Position numbers and translations under genes: made by a program
In this document: piece after piece, positions 31,416 to 43,985 of the stretch
How positions within the stretch are numbered: the stretch's first letter is position 1
Layout of the letters: every line of letters starts with the position of its first letter
Assembly (NCBI GenBank): GCA_030068145.1
Contig: JAPJBO010000477.1
Span: 62,001-126,000, forward strand
Direction: 5' to 3'
Origin: Diplonema papillatum
Taxonomy: Eukaryota > Euglenozoa > Diplonemea > Diplonemida > Diplonemidae
Length of the DNA stretch: 64,000 bases
The notes under the pieces: generated by a model
What the model was told of the DNA's origin: nothing
The model's database searches: none
What the model saw: the letters and a program-made list of their open reading frames with translations, nothing else

Positions 31416-34400
31416 ACATTTGGACTGTCAGTCCAAATTTGGAAAAGCCGGCGGGGAAAAAGAAGAAACCAAAGTGGCACTACACCATCACCCAGGCCCC
31501 CGGCAGAGGTGGCCCAGCATTGTCGTGAAGATACGTCGCGTCGCGCTGTGTTGAGCCCGTTCCTGGGTGAGGACGCAACAGCCGCGGTCCAAATTTGGAA
31601 AATGTGCCGGAGACCAAGCTAATGCCCTGCGTGAAAAGGAAAAGAAACCCTATCAATCGCGTCCGGCCCTTGGGCTGGTAGCTCCCGCTGAGGAAAATAT
31701 GGCGGCACCTTCGCTCAGGTTCCAGAACACCCAGAATATCAAGTCCAACAAAGGCCGGATGAAAACGTTAATGCGCGACGCGCGACGACTGCTCCTGAAA
31801 GAGGAGAAAGCATACCGAAGCCGGACCGTTCCCTCCTGATGGATCGTGTCGGTGTAACCCCACACAATGCGTGCAGTTAGAACGTGGTTCGAGTGTTGAC
31901 CACAGCACCGGCTACCGACATCCCTCGGCACCCTCTTGGCATCCTATCATCTCAAGGTTGCTCTTCCCTGAGGAGATACCTGCGTGCGCGCACCGAAGAG
32001 ACTCGGGAAGGTGCTTAGCGCACAACAAGCACTTCGTTCAAGCGTCCGAGAACGAGCGTCTATAATGGTCGGAGTTGGATCGAAAGATTTCTGTGACCGA
32101 GAAGCCAGAGCACGTCTGCAACAGAAAAGTAGTTTCGCGAGCCCGTTGTTATGCCAATACAACATCCAGGGTTTAAGTGAGGACCGGCTCCCGGTTACCG
32201 AAACCGGTTTTGGGCTAAAGCTTGTTTAGAAAAAGAGTCAGTGTCCGAAATCCAAGCAATAATTCTCAGGTCAGGTAGAGGAAGCAGAAGTCGTGCTGTG
32301 AGTGGACCTGCAGCAGTATCACGACCAAATATTCCACATCTTGACGAGAGGATGCTAAGCCTGCGGAAACACTTTGAGGAATTGGAAACCGGGGATTCAA
32401 GGGGACCAAGCATGGTCATGCAGGAAACCGAAAATCCCGAGCATTCGGAAAGGAAAAACAGCTTGGGAAAACAAGTTTTCCTCTCGGCTCATCAACAAGC
32501 GGTTGATCGAGACCTTGCGGCACGTACCCCGTGGGCTTTGTGGTGCTAGTACACATCCCTGCCGGCTGTAGGTGAAAACAGTAAAAGAAGAATGATTTGA
32601 GAGAAAGCCGAATGACAACAGGCTGGCACAACCACGTCGGGGAAAAACAGAGCACAGTTTTAGTTAGGGCCGGTTTCCCGGTGTCCGAAACAAGAAGAGG
32701 CTTAAACTGGGGTTTGGACAAAGAACCCATTTAGTACGATGTGGTTACGCAAACAACAAGCACACGAGAAGCGACGTTGATACGACAACCAGTCATCTAC
32801 AACGGCACACCGCTGAGGAGGCAAGGTATGTGAATACTGGCCGAACCCACCAAAGATTAACGACGACGGTACACACCGATGCTCTACCTACGTGTAACCA
32901 CTACCACACTTAAGATCACGAGGCGTTAAAGGGTATACATATTGCCAGACGTCACCCGGAGACTTCTCAAACCCCGGAGGTTCAAGCGAATGTTCACTCT
33001 CAGGAGTGAGACTTGGCCCATCCCGGAACTGTTCCAGTGCCCTCTCATCACTACCACAGTGCACGAAAATACCGACCTTGTCCCTAGTCCACATGACGCT
33101 AGAAAAAGAGCAGGTAGATCTAACGGCAAACCCCGGAAATAGAGCCGAGAAAGAAGGCATCCCAAGAAATAGCCGGAAACGCAGAAATAAATCTTCTGAC
33201 AACCTTTTTTTTTAATACAAAAACTGCGTCTGCACTTTGCAACACGCGTTTTCTCTCAGTGCTGCTGGTCATATCAGCACTTGCGCCGCTTGCCTTTAAG
33301 CAGCGCTCTTCAAACAATCATCAAACAGAGACGTTCTTTTCCCCCTTCCCCCCGAAGGCTTCGACAAGGAAACAAGAAGCGGGCTCGCAATTGTTTCGCT
33401 GGGAGTGCCTGTTTTGTGTTACCAATGCATTGTTGGTCCTGAAAGTTAGTAGTTGGCAGCGTACCAGGTGAGTTCCGCTCGTGCGCACAAACAAAAAGCT
33501 ACGACGGGAACATAACAGAAAGAGTGCGACTACTGGTCTACTCTGGTGTCACAGGGATCAAGCGGCTGAAGTGCATGCAGATCCGTGTACTTGAAAGTTC
33601 CCAATGCTTAACGGCTTTATCACGTGGGCGGCCCTGAGATCACCCCCCTCAAGTGACACCACTGTTTTAGCTTCTACCATGCATCAGCTGTCTTTGAGCT
33701 TTCACTCCAAAGAAACGCTGAAACGCGGAACAACTACGTATCTACCACGCTGCGCCGTTGCAACAGTTCGTCTTTCGCAGTTAGAGATGGTTGCGAGGGA
33801 GCTTCACAATCGGGGTCCGAGCTGCTGGGAAACGCAAGCGACCCACACGTCCAATCCAGATGGTAGCGGGCACGACGCCCGCCCGCCGAGTGGGTGAAGT
33901 GAAGCGAGCACCCTGTATACAGAGAGTGAGCTTTTTTGCCTTCACCCTGGAGCGACGCGCACTTCCTTCCGTAGCCGAACCGAATACATTCTTCACCCAA
34001 ATTCTTTTCTACAAGCAGACAAAAATCGCAAGACGCCAGCCCTGCTCGTCCTTCGGGATCGACAGCCACGCAAAAAACGAGTACCTACGTCCCCCGCCTC
34101 GTGTTTATGGTCGTGTTTCCGAAAGGGAAATACCGACCTTCTAATCCATCCTGGAAATTAGGCAAAACCGATCTTGCACGCGGTAAAATCGATCTCAATC
34201 ACGGGTCCCGCATGTACTGTAAGCACTGTATCCACGAAGCAGGAAACAGACCGCCAATCGAAGGTCCCAGGGGTAGCACCCTGAGCTTGAGATCGGTTTC
34301 TGGAGGGCCTCCTGAAACTAATCTTGCACATGGTGAGCATCACGACCATAAGCATGGGGGGTAGGTAGAAAAAACGAGAGAACCAAAGAAATGTAGGGAG

Positions 34401-34599
34401 TCGCTTAAAGGAATTCAACAGCTAGCCTGACACTTGGTGTCGTGTCGAGGGAGAAGAAACGGGTTTGCGTGTGCAACGCAAGTCTTTGTTTCAGGGGGAC
34501 GTTCCCCCCTTCCCGGAAAAAAAAAAGAGGGATACTCACCAACACGCCTTGACCGACTTTTTCAAATTTGCCCGTGCATTTTTTTAGTACATCTGTACT
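31388..34599. other. Intergenic, gene-poor
   Basis: It begins with a TA microsatellite (to 31413) and a hairpin pairing CCACATTTGGACTG with CAGTCCAAATTTGG (31414-31443). The motif GTCCAAATTTGGAAAA recurs near 31588. A 46-residue basic frame (31699-31839, MAAPSLRFQNTQNIKSNKG...) has protein-like composition but no identifiable family. 33425-33495 belongs to the repeat also seen at 26745. Otherwise nothing is supported. Confidence 0.35.
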
Positions 34600-34800
34600 G
34601 ACGGGAACATTTCCGGAACAACGGTTGCACATGAAAGAGAAAACGATGCCAACGGAAAAGTGCTATTACAGGAAACCCCCCAGAGAGGTTTATAAAGAAA
34701 CTTTTGCCTCATCATTTTCATCACCTTTGGTCAGTTGATGCTGATCGTCCGTTGCTTCGTTTATCATGTGCAAGCCCCAACTCCGGAAATGTTCATACTT
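34600..34800 (+). repeat. Interspersed repeat family E, copy 2
   Basis: Runs from TTCCGGAACAACGGTTGCAC through CCTCATCATTTTCATCACC to TCCGGAAATGTTC. About three quarters of positions match 36775-36995. Confidence 0.75.
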
Positions 34801-37800
34801 TTTGCAGGTCCGTCCATTTTTAGAAGGTCGCCCAATAAGTCTTGTGCACCTGAGATGATCTGCACCTCTTGAATGTGCTGCATCGCCGGAAAAGGGAAAA
34901 AGGGCGAAGAAAACCCGGAATACCGACTAACTACTAGCCCCTAACACCTTTCCTTGCAGGTCTGCTTCAGCCACCTGCAGCGGTCACCTGACTGCGAGGT
35001 ACGTCATATATGATTATGGACAGACTTGGAACGACTAAGAACTTTCACGGCGGCAAACTTGGATATGAGGCGGGGCGCGTGTGTTAGTAGTTTCCCAGGA
35101 AAAAGAAGGTCCGCCAACAATACTCTTGAATATAGCTTCGAGAAGCCAACAATCTCATCAGCCAGTTCAACCAATTCCCCGGTAGCGGCAGTATCCCTGC
35201 CGCACTGGAAGCAAGCGGCCAAGTGCAGAGGAACGAGGGCGCCGTGCTGCAGTATCGCTACACACCGCAGGAAACCTTGCCTGCATATGGCGTGCACACT
35301 GGTAAAACCGCCACCATTCTCCCTCTTTTGCCGCAAAGCCACCCGCAAGAGCGTCCCCGGGGGCGTCGGCCCCGCAAAAACCGGATCTGGCGCTTCCTCT
35401 GTTTGTGCGCACTTCCTTCAAACCTGTTTTGTTCATCTAACGGGAGTGAGGATACGCACGCTGCCATCGACCGGATTGTTTCTTGACAAATTGCATTGGT
35501 TGACCGCACTACCCTGAGCTCAAATCCTGGACGTGGTTCCAGGTGGCAAATTTGGCAAATGATCACGATCAGAAGGCGGTTCAGTTTCCTCACACATTGC
35601 TTAAAAACAGGACCTCGTGCGGTGTTGAGCACGTTTCCAAGCACGTTCTTGCAATCCACCTCCTCCCTCCTGCCGTTGTCAATCAGGGCGGGGACCCTGA
35701 GTTTTTTAACTGCTTGCTCAGACACGGTGGTACCCCGTTACGGATTCGCCTGTGCTCTGGTAGCGCGGGTGGCTGTGACGAGCTACGAACAGCCGCCACT
35801 GACAAACCAGACTCACACCGCAGTCCTGTCTGCAGACACTCAGGTTCCGCGCTGATGATGGACCGCCTTCTGTGTACGTGGCTTAAAGGACTGAAACACG
35901 GCGCAGGCGGGACCAGTGCGGTGTTGAGCACATATCCATTCCAAGCACGTTCTTGCAATCTCCCTCTTTCCTTTGCCCACTCTCAGGAAGCCTGTCAATC
36001 TCTCATGTTCCACGGTTTCTGTAGTACCGTTTGGCGAGACTGTGAAAATCCCCACAGGCGACCAGTCAAAGAGAGGCCCTGCGGGCGTACAGCTTTCGCT
36101 CCACTCCACTCTCCGACAAGTCGATCACCCGTGATCACGACTTTTACCTCAACGTTGGCAGCTTGCCATGCAAGTGTCACACGTCTGGGCTTGCATCAGT
36201 TTAAAAACGGCGCTCGCTACGTAAGTGCCATACGAACATTTCGGAAAGTCCCATGTTTTTTGATTCGAACAAGATCGAAGTTATAAATTATGTTCCGACG
36301 AGTACTGCCACTTGTACAAGGTTGCTGCGAAAAAGACAGGCGCTTCGTTTTGTTTGTGCGTGCGGTTGATCATTTTCCCACTTGTATTTGCCCTGTGTCA
36401 TTTTCAGGTCAGGAGTTCTGATCAACCCCCCTTGGATCTTCGACTATCCACACCTACATGCTGTCGCCAGCACCAAATAAACCTGCACACCTCCTATGCT
36501 GCAATAGAACCCTTTCGAACAATGATCACAAGGACGCTTTAGAACCCTGGGTTCTGAAGCCAAGTTTCACTCTGAGTTCTAATGGCGAACCGCAAACCGG
36601 GCGGTTCTCCCCTCGAAACACTCGTTGCTCTCTGCTTTTCGCTCGGAAGAGCAGCGCAAGCGAATGGATACTACGAGAACGGAGTGGTCGCCCTGTGCAG
36701 CTGAGAGGTGCAAATTATAGGAAGCCCTCGTGGACAGCGTTTCCGTTCCTACAGCATATTCGTACCGAAGAGGACATTTTTCGGGAACACCGGTTGCACA
36801 CTGAAAGAAAAAAAAAAAAACGAAGCCAGCGGAAAACATGCTCGCACAGGAAAACCCCTCCCTCGAGAGGGGTATACCCTGTCCACGCGAAAAACATGAA
36901 ATCTTTTGTCTCATCATTTTCGTCACCCTTGGTCAGTTGTTGCTGACCGTCCGGTGCTTCGTTTATCAGTGCAAGGCCGGACCCCAGAAATGTTCCAACA
37001 CCTCCGAGTTCCCTTTGTGGCCCCGGCTCGTGGAGGCGGCAGCATCTGTTTTGGAAATGCTCGACGACGAGAGGCCGCCAGTTGCAAAAGAGAACACAAA
37101 ATAACTTCCATTCTGATAGAGGAAGTGTGCTGCAAAAACCCACACAAAACGTCAAAACGTAGGCAAATCTGGGTTTGGTGCCGGGCGCAAGCGTCCGACA
37201 AAGCAAGATCACTTTGTCGTTGCTTTTTCTCCCCCCGCGGGCCCTCCGAGTATCCTTTCACGATCTTAACCCTATTCCGACGAGCCGGACATGTATGTCC
37301 AGTTTAATCGGGGCTCTTTTCCCTCCGGTGCTTAGGGGGCACCAAAAACATGGAATGGAACGATTTGTGCGTCTCTTCCCGTTGCCGCTCTCGGAGGCCA
37401 AAACCTTGTCACATATGATAGTTAAAAAATCGACCCAAGGTATCAGTGGGTATCATCTGCCCATGTCGACCCTGCTACAGAAACCCCTAAATCTGTAGGT
37501 GCCCCCGGAATAGGGTTAAACAGGTGGGAGGGTAGTCCCTTGGGAGTTCCCGCGCCCGAAGAAGAACGAGAGGGCGGAAAAGCCACCAGAAAGGAAGTCG
37601 AGCAACCGATCCACACCATGATGCTGCCGATCTCTCGAGCCGCGCGCGCAAGGGACACCCATGACATTCCTTTTTTTTATTTACTCATGCTTTGAAGCCT
37701 TTCCCGATTATTTCCTCCTTCATGTAGCGAGTGCATCAACACCCCCCATCGGAGGAAAAAAGAAGGCAAGCATGAACCGAAAAGAAAACTTTCAGAAAAG

Positions 37801-38780
37801 AAGAAAATAAAATCAGAAAAGAAGCAAATCAAGGAAAAATGCAGGAAAATAACTAAAATATAATATTATGGTATACGGTGGGAATCAAGCCTCAGAACAG
37901 CAGTCATAATGGGGCCTAGCTGTGACGAGCTACGGATCCGTGTGACAAACCAGCCTCACACTGCTGTCCTGTCTGCAGACACTCAGGCTCAGCGCTGATG
38001 CTGGTCCGCCACGTGCCCGTGGCTTACACGACCGAAACACGGCGCAGACGGGACCAGTGCGGTGTTGAGCACATATTCATCCCAATCACGTTCTTGCAAT
38101 CACCCCCGCCTCCCAAATGTGCCAACGAAGGAGGAGACGCGAGAAAATTAGATAGAAATGACCCCCGATCTCGTCGTCACGAAACCGTCAGGGGGTAGCG
38201 TGGTGCAAGCTCATGCCCTCGTGGCGCCTGCATTTCAAGTTTCTGGGGATAAGTAGAGAACTACGTTAGCCTAAAAAGAAGCTGCAAACTATTAGGTCTA
38301 TCAGAAGAAGAAAAGAAAAAGGCCGCACCTGGTCCAGGAACGTGGCGGTCAACCACAGCTTGCAAAGCTTGAGTCGGAGGCAGCACAGTGCCACAACCCC
38401 GTCCGCTCTGCCCTGCGGCTGACCGTCTCGACGAGCTTGTGTTCAGCGCGAGCGCCAAGCCCCAAGGTGCGCCGTGCCTTGATGCTTTAGTTTGGGAAAT
38501 CGGTAGCCACTGACCCGTAGGCCCGTGGCTCTGCAGTACCGCCGAACACGTGAAGCTTGAGCAGGCTTTCCCTGGTACCTTCGTGTAGGTCTATCAGAAA
38601 TTAATGAATAGGAACAGAACCGGCGTTTCTTTTCTTGTTCTTTTCCTTTTCTCCCCCCGCTTTTCATTTTTGTTCTGTTCTTTTTTTTTTTGTTCTCTTT
38701 TTCTTCATCCCCGTTCGAGATGTTGACTTGCGCTCTCTCTTTTACCTTTCTGTATTCTGCTGGCGTCGGAAATAAGACCG
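34801..38780. other. Intergenic, repeat-rich, no gene seen
   Basis: Holds family C copies at 35610-35700, 35755-35975 and 37915-38105, recognised by GTGCGGTGTTGAGCACAT, GCGCTGATGATGG and CACGTTCTTGCAATC. A family E copy is at 36775-36995 and a family A remnant at 37128-37200. An AT-rich stretch lies at 37780-37870. No ORF is convincing. Confidence 0.45.
36775..36995 (+). repeat. Interspersed repeat family E, copy 3
   Basis: Matches 34600-34800 from GGGAACACCGGTTGCACA to CAGAAATGTTCCAACACC, with an A-run insertion and a short extra block. Confidence 0.7.
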
Positions 38781-39312
38781 TTGCAGTCATATCTATCACG
38801 CGCATGCACAGGAGAAGGGTACCGTGTTGGTCCTGACGACTGTCTCGTGGCCGTGAGCTGGCCTGCTGATGGCATGTGTGCTATGGTAACCGGGCAGCTG
38901 CTCTCCAGGCACGTGTTCAACCCGATGCACGGTCTGTAGCTTGGGCGGAAAGGGGGCTGCTATCACATGAATGCATAGAAAAAGGGTACCGGGTAGGTCC
39001 TAGAACATAAACCCAGTGTGTCGTCACTCATTAAGGTCCCGGTACTCACCACGTGTACCGTTGCAGTCATCCCTAGCATGAATTCACATGAGAAGGGGAC
39101 CGTGTTGGCTGGCGGCTGTTTCGTGGCCGTGTGAGCTCGCCTGCTGATGGCATGTGTACTATGATAACCGGGCAGCTGCTCTCCAGGCACGTGTTCGACC
39201 CGATCCACGGTCCGGTAGCTCGGGCGGAAAGGGCTGCTAACACATGAATGCATAGAAAAAGGGTACCGGGTAGGTCCTAGAACATAAACCCAGTATCTCG
39301 TCACCTGTTAAG
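38781..39312 (+). repeat. Tandem duplication, period 280 bp
   Basis: TTGCAGTCAT begins both copies (38781 and 39061). CTGCTGATGGCATGTGT, GGGCAGCTGCTCTCCAGGCA and GGGTACCGGGTAGGTCCTAG occur in order in both. It is non-coding. Confidence 0.9.
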
Positions 39313-39654
39313 GTCGCGGTTTTCAACAGCACTTGCACCGCCGCTCAAACTTTCCAACTCGAAACTCAAGCCTTGCCGGCGCCTTCGGGGAAGTCGCTCG
39401 TTGTGGGGCTCGTAGGCACCCACTCCGGGATCAAACCCTATTTCCAGTCACCTGCCACATCAGTAGCCAACCGTCACACCGGTTTATCTTTTTGAAAGTA
39501 ATGCTAATACTGCAGGGAATAGTTGACTAGACCTCTTGAGTTTGTGCTAACCACGATTTGGGGAGTCGGGAGAACCTACAAAGCTAAAAGCAGGACTGAC
39601 CTCCCCGTTCGTGAGAAAAAGCGAAGAAGAAAAACACCTTCTTTTTTGGGTAAT

Positions 39655-40140
39655 ATACAGATATATGCGCACTTTATTGTTTTTTTGCAAATATATGCAT
39701 GTTCGTACAAACATGCATATATTTGCAAAAAATATGTCAAAATTTTGGAGGATCAAATTTTTAGTGTTTTTTGGTCCAAAAATTGGTCCAAAATTTGGGT
39801 CCAAAAATTTGGGTCCAAAAATTTGGTCCAAAATTTGGGTCCAAAAATTTGGGTCCAAAAATTTGGGTCCAAAAATTTGGGTCCAAACATTTGGGTCCAA
39901 AATTTGGGTCCAAAATTTGGGTCCAAAATTTGGGTCCAAAAATTTGGGTCCAAAATTGGGTCCAAAATTTGGGTCCAAAATTCGGGTCCAAAATTTGGGT
40001 CCAAAAATTTGGGTCCAAAATTTGGGTCCAAAAATTTGGGTCCAAAATTTGGGTCCAAAAATTTGGGTCCAAAAATTTGGATCCATTTGGATCCAGAATT
40101 TGGATCCAGCATTTGGATCCAGAAATTGGGTCCCAATTCT
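39655..40140 (+). repeat. AT-rich palindromes plus TTTGGGTCCAAAA tandem array
   Basis: 39660-39740 carries GCAAATATATGCATG and its inverse. 39765-40140 is an array of about 18-19-bp units of the form CCAAAAATTTGGGTCCAAAA with a TTTGGATCC variant at the end. Each unit is itself near-palindromic. Related blocks lie on the other side of the transposase gene, at 43640-43985 and 44125-44482. Confidence 0.93.
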
Positions 40141-40546
40141 GGAAGGACGTCGAACACTGTACGGAGAGAAGACCACGCAACGGAGCAGCGGCCACAAGTA
40201 GTTTCTAGCAGGACTAATCCCTGACACCGAAGTGATCATAATATCAGGAATCGACGAATATCTTCGGGCTGTTTCAAAAATCTTCTCAAAAAATACAGGG
40301 TCAAAAGGGCCTTCCCCCCCCCCCCAAGGGTACCTGTAACTCCAGGGTCTCCAGGTCCCGGGCCCCGGGCCCCGGGCCCCGGGTTAGCGCTAGGGTCCAG
40401 ATAGGGTCCAGGCCCACGGTGCTCACGCCATCCAAGGGTGGAATCTTCCGTATTGCAGATTCCCACAACAAGCGGAGAGAAAAACGAGAAGAAAACACGA
40501 AATAAACTTGATAAATCTTGATAAAAACGCACACAGTCAGGTGCTA
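40141..40546. other. Spacer downstream of the hAT gene
   Basis: Includes a C-run (40313-40325) and a CCGGGCC-type tandem repeat at 40352-40384. No terminal inverted repeat pairing with sequence beyond 43250 could be recognised by eye. Confidence 0.4.
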
Positions 40547-43228
40547 TCAGCCAATTTTCCTTCGCTTGGGAATAGGCCCCGTCGGTTTGTCCTCTTCTTC
40601 CTCCTCTTCGTCTTCTTCGTCTTCTTCATCTTCTTCGTCATCTTCTTCTTCTTCTTCTTCTTCTTCTTCGTCTTCGTCTTCCTCTTCCCCATTCTCATTC
40701 TCATCCGTATCACCTTCTTCCTCTTCCTCCTGGTCATCTGAATCTGCAACCTCTTTTGCTACCCCTCTGGCAGCTGTCATCTTCTTCTCCAGCACTTCGA
40801 ACACGGACACACCTTTTTTGGTGCTTGTGTCTCGCTTCCTCAATAAGCGGCGGGTTTTGAGCGACAGCCAGATGGTGGAACAGAGGGTAATGAAACCCTC
40901 TGCGGCGTCCACCCTCGGGCCCATGTCCCGTATCATAAGTTCCGCTGAGAGGGTTTTCACGTCGACCTGCGTGCGCTTCAGGGTGGCGTAGCGCAGCCGG
41001 GCATACAGCCTTTCAGCCTTGTTGGAGCTACAAGAACTGAAAATGAGGGCGTACTCCAGTGCCTTGCGAACCCGGCCCTTCACCTTGTCCAGCACCACAA
41101 ACCAACCGCCCCACCCCATCCCCAGCTTTCTCACCTCTGTCTTGGCGATTAGCCACTGTTCTTTCGTGAACTCTGCCGATTCCTTTTCAAGGCCCGCCTC
41201 CTGCATCCCCAGTGTTTCCATCACCACCTCGAGGTCATCGTCGGCGTATTCGGCGAGATCCTCGTCAGACAGGCACGTTATCTTGTACACGTTCATCATG
41301 CGCAGGAGAGCTGTCTCCACAGCACCGTAGTGGCGAAGGTTTGCCAAGCACTCAATGGCCAGATCGGTAGCGCGGCGCCGCATGCTTCCCGGTACCTGCT
41401 TGTTTTGCAGCTCTTCTAGTTCGGTGATTGCTTCGCCCACCGAAAAGTCGAAATGCAACAAAATTGCATGTTCCCCCTGTGCGACGAGGCTCGGTTTCTG
41501 GGCAATTGAAAACAACTCGCCAAAGAACAAGAGGTCTCCGGGGACGTCATCTGCTTGGACCAACTTTTTCAGCTTTTGACGGGTCTTAGGCACGGAGTCT
41601 TGCGTTGATTCGTTGCTGTCTACTGCCTTCTTGTCAGCACGCACCTTCTTCCACGAAGATCCTGTCTCGATATGTGATTTCCACATCATCCACATCCTTG
41701 CAGCACGTACCAGCGACGTCCGCACCTTCGCCTGCCAGCGGATGCGATAAGAGAGGGAAGGGCGCAGCACAAGTTTCCTCTGTTTGCCGACGGTGGTGAA
41801 CTTGGATTTGCTGTCTGTTTCAAGCTCGCGGAACAGCACTTTCGACTGCAGATAAACACGGTCGATGGAGCGAATCCCCTGGATGAGGGTGGCCAGCGCG
41901 GGGATCTTACTAACCGGCTTCAGCGCGTTCTGCAAGCGGTGTGCTTGGTCGGGGAAGTGTGGCTGCAATGTGCGGGTCCTGAGATGCATTCTTCCGACAA
42001 GCCCACGAGTTTTGCCCGTGATCGTCCCGCAGCTGTCCGCGATGACCCCGCCAACACGCTCTTCAGGGAGATCGACAGTGAGGAGCATTGCTTTCATCTG
42101 CTCGTGCAGTGCATCACCGTCTGCCGACACCAACACATTGTCCGTCATCCTGACGAACCGTTCGACACAGCGGAGGGTGGCTTTGGGGGACGGGCGATGG
42201 AGGTACCGCAAGAGGAACACATTCACGTCTTGGTTGACATTCCTCAGGGAGGTTCCGTCTGTCACCATCCCGATGGAACTCACGCTCTTGAGCTCCTTCT
42301 TCACGCGTTCTTGCAGAGCACCGGCCCACACGTGCACCATCTCTCCAACATGCCTGGCGCACGCATATTTCTTGGGTATGCTCCCGCGAAGTCCTGCTAT
42401 CGTAGCTGCAACCGTCGTGTGTTCCGTCCCGTGCATGATACCTGCGTACATCACGCAATGCAGGCGCGAGAAGAGGTCGACCTTCTCTTTCGGTGGCGGG
42501 ACGATCTTCGGAGGCGGAGTTGCGGCGTTGGAGGTGGCGGCGGCAACAGCAGCCTGGTGGAAACCCGAACTTGACAGATGTTTGTTCTGGGCTCTGCGGA
42601 TGTTGTTGTTGTCGGCAACACGGTACTCAATCCAGGTGTTTTTTGATGCTTGGGCGTGTTTGCGCTTCACACCTGTCGTCACTGCTTTCGCGCACGCCTT
42701 GCAGCCCCAACCTGTGGCCTTCTTCTCGAATAGCGCCTTCGGATCTTCAGGAGTGGCTTTCGGCTGAGGGGCGTTTACCTCACTACCCTGGCACGTAAAC
42801 GTGATGCGCCCATCCTTTGCACCCAACATCACCATCTGTCGGCCATGCTCCGGATTGCGGATGACGATAATGCAGAAGAAGTGCCCCATCTTTTGCATGC
42901 CGATTGGGGGGAGAAAGACGATGTACACCCCTTCGCAGAGAGACGTGCGTTGGAACTCCGGCGGAGTAACCAACCGAACGAGCGATGAGAGAGTGTCGCA
43001 GCAGAACCGGTTCACTTCGAGGTTGGTCAGCGGAGGGGGGCTCTCGGAACGACGAAGGCACATGTGGATGTTCAACCAGCGGTAGTCTTTCATTCCGAAG
43101 TTCTCGGCGTCGGTGGTAACCCAGAAGGCGGCGATGTCTTTAAGGGTAGGGCAAACCACCAGCCGCGCTTTCTCCCGAACCCACTTGGCAGCCACCATGA
43201 GGGATATGTACCCGCAGGTCGTCGCCAT
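40547..43228 (-). CDS. hAT-superfamily transposase, intact ORF (893 aa)
   Basis: A single uninterrupted frame. The first ATG is at 43228; the frame runs back to a stop near 43315 without another ATG, so an upstream exon is possible. Around residues 174-235 a C-x2-C...W...H-x5-H arrangement (GCKACAKA, then KHLSSSGFH) resembles the BED/TTF-type zinc finger of hAT proteins. The catalytic core shows MVTDGTS, then ADSCGTITGKTRGLVGRM and PDQAHRLQNALK, equivalent to the DGA...G...H-L stretch of ZNF862-like hAT transposases. Residues 734-772 (SSNKAERLYARLRYATLK...) match the hAT C-terminal dimerisation motif. The tail (830-883) is almost pure Asp/Glu, encoded by a TTC-rich microsatellite, and ends KRRKIG. 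The absence of frameshifts suggests a young or domesticated copy. Ends and target duplication were not identified. Confidence 0.82.
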   Translation of the reverse strand: MATTCGYISLMVAAKWVREKARLVVCPTLKDIAAFWVTTDAENFGMKDYRWLNIHMCLRRSESPPPLTNLEVNRFCCDTLSSLVRLVTPPEFQRTSLCEGVYIVFLPPIGMQKMGHFFCIIVIRNPEHGRQMVMLGAKDGRITFTCQGSEVNAPQPKATPEDPKALFEKKATGWGCKACAKAVTTGVKRKHAQASKNTWIEYRVADNNNIRRAQNKHLSSSGFHQAAVAAATSNAATPPPKIVPPPKEKVDLFSRLHCVMYAGIMHGTEHTTVAATIAGLRGSIPKKYACARHVGEMVHVWAGALQERVKKELKSVSSIGMVTDGTSLRNVNQDVNVFLLRYLHRPSPKATLRCVERFVRMTDNVLVSADGDALHEQMKAMLLTVDLPEERVGGVIADSCGTITGKTRGLVGRMHLRTRTLQPHFPDQAHRLQNALKPVSKIPALATLIQGIRSIDRVYLQSKVLFRELETDSKSKFTTVGKQRKLVLRPSLSYRIRWQAKVRTSLVRAARMWMMWKSHIETGSSWKKVRADKKAVDSNESTQDSVPKTRQKLKKLVQADDVPGDLLFFGELFSIAQKPSLVAQGEHAILLHFDFSVGEAITELEELQNKQVPGSMRRRATDLAIECLANLRHYGAVETALLRMMNVYKITCLSDEDLAEYADDDLEVVMETLGMQEAGLEKESAEFTKEQWLIAKTEVRKLGMGWGGWFVVLDKVKGRVRKALEYALIFSSCSSNKAERLYARLRYATLKRTQVDVKTLSAELMIRDMGPRVDAAEGFITLCSTIWLSLKTRRLLRKRDTSTKKGVSVFEVLEKKMTAARGVAKEVADSDDQEEEEEGDTDENENGEEEDEDEEEEEEEEEDDEEDEEDEEDEEEEEEDKPTGPIPKRRKIG

Positions 43229-43639
43229 ACCTTGCTCATCAGACACCACGTACCGCGTGTCGTCCTTCTTCGCGGTTCTGGAGGCATGTCTCTCTATGGA
43301 GGGGCCCCTCGACAGCTTTCAGAACACGGCATAGTAAGTCAAGAGACGGATAAGCGTGCGCGCATTCTACTCCTGTTTGATCTGCTTTCCCCCCTTTCTT
43401 TGATCTGCTGGGTGTATTTGCGGAACTATGCAAGTTCCGCAAACAAATGCAAAATGTATCGAATGAACGAATGAAAGCTAGAAGGTACAAACGAAGACCA
43501 GTTTCAGTTTGCTCTGGGGGCAGGTTTGATGTCATCTGGGGGGTTTTCTAAAGCCAGGTACCTCGGCTTCAGGTCGGCTGCATCAGTGTTGGCTTTCGAC
43601 ATACTTCTGTGTGGGTTCGGTGGACCGCCCAAGACTGTC

Positions 43640-43985
43640 CCCAAAAACTCGACCAAATTTTTGACCAAATTTTTGACCAAATTTTTGACCAAAATTTTGA
43701 CCAAAGTTTTGACCAACTTTTTGACCAACGTTTTGACCAACTTTTTGACCAAATTCTTGACCAAAATTTTGACCAAAATTTTGACCAAAATTTTGACCAA
43801 ATTTTTGACCAAATTTTTGACCTAATTTTTGACCAAATGTTTGACCTCCCAAAATTTTGACCAAATTTTTGACCAAAATTTTGACCAAAAATTTTGACCA
43901 AAATTTTGACCAAATTTTTGACCAAAATTTTGACCAAAATTTTGACCAAATTTTTGACCAAATTGTTGACCAAATTTTTGACTCT
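43640..43985 (+). repeat. GACCAAATTTTT tandem array upstream of the hAT gene
   Basis: About 23 units of 14-15 bp (GACCAAAATTTTT and variants), interrupted once by GACCTCCCAAAA at 43842. Four hundred bases further on, 44396-44482 carries the same unit inverted (TTTGGTCAAAAA). Confidence 0.93.

Noticed and set aside
39547..40239. ORFs encoding FGSKNLGPKIWVQ- or PNFWTQILD-type repeats
   Set aside because: By-products of the TTTGGGTCCAAAA tandem array.
42850..43228. Papain-like protease domain at the N-terminus of the hAT protein (CGYISL...GHFFCI)
   Set aside because: A Cys and a later His are present, but no convincing family motif. The idea rests on a few residues.
40150..43700. Terminal inverted repeats of the hAT element
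   Set aside because: CAGGG-type starts were looked for on both sides (for example 40298) but no matching complement was found.
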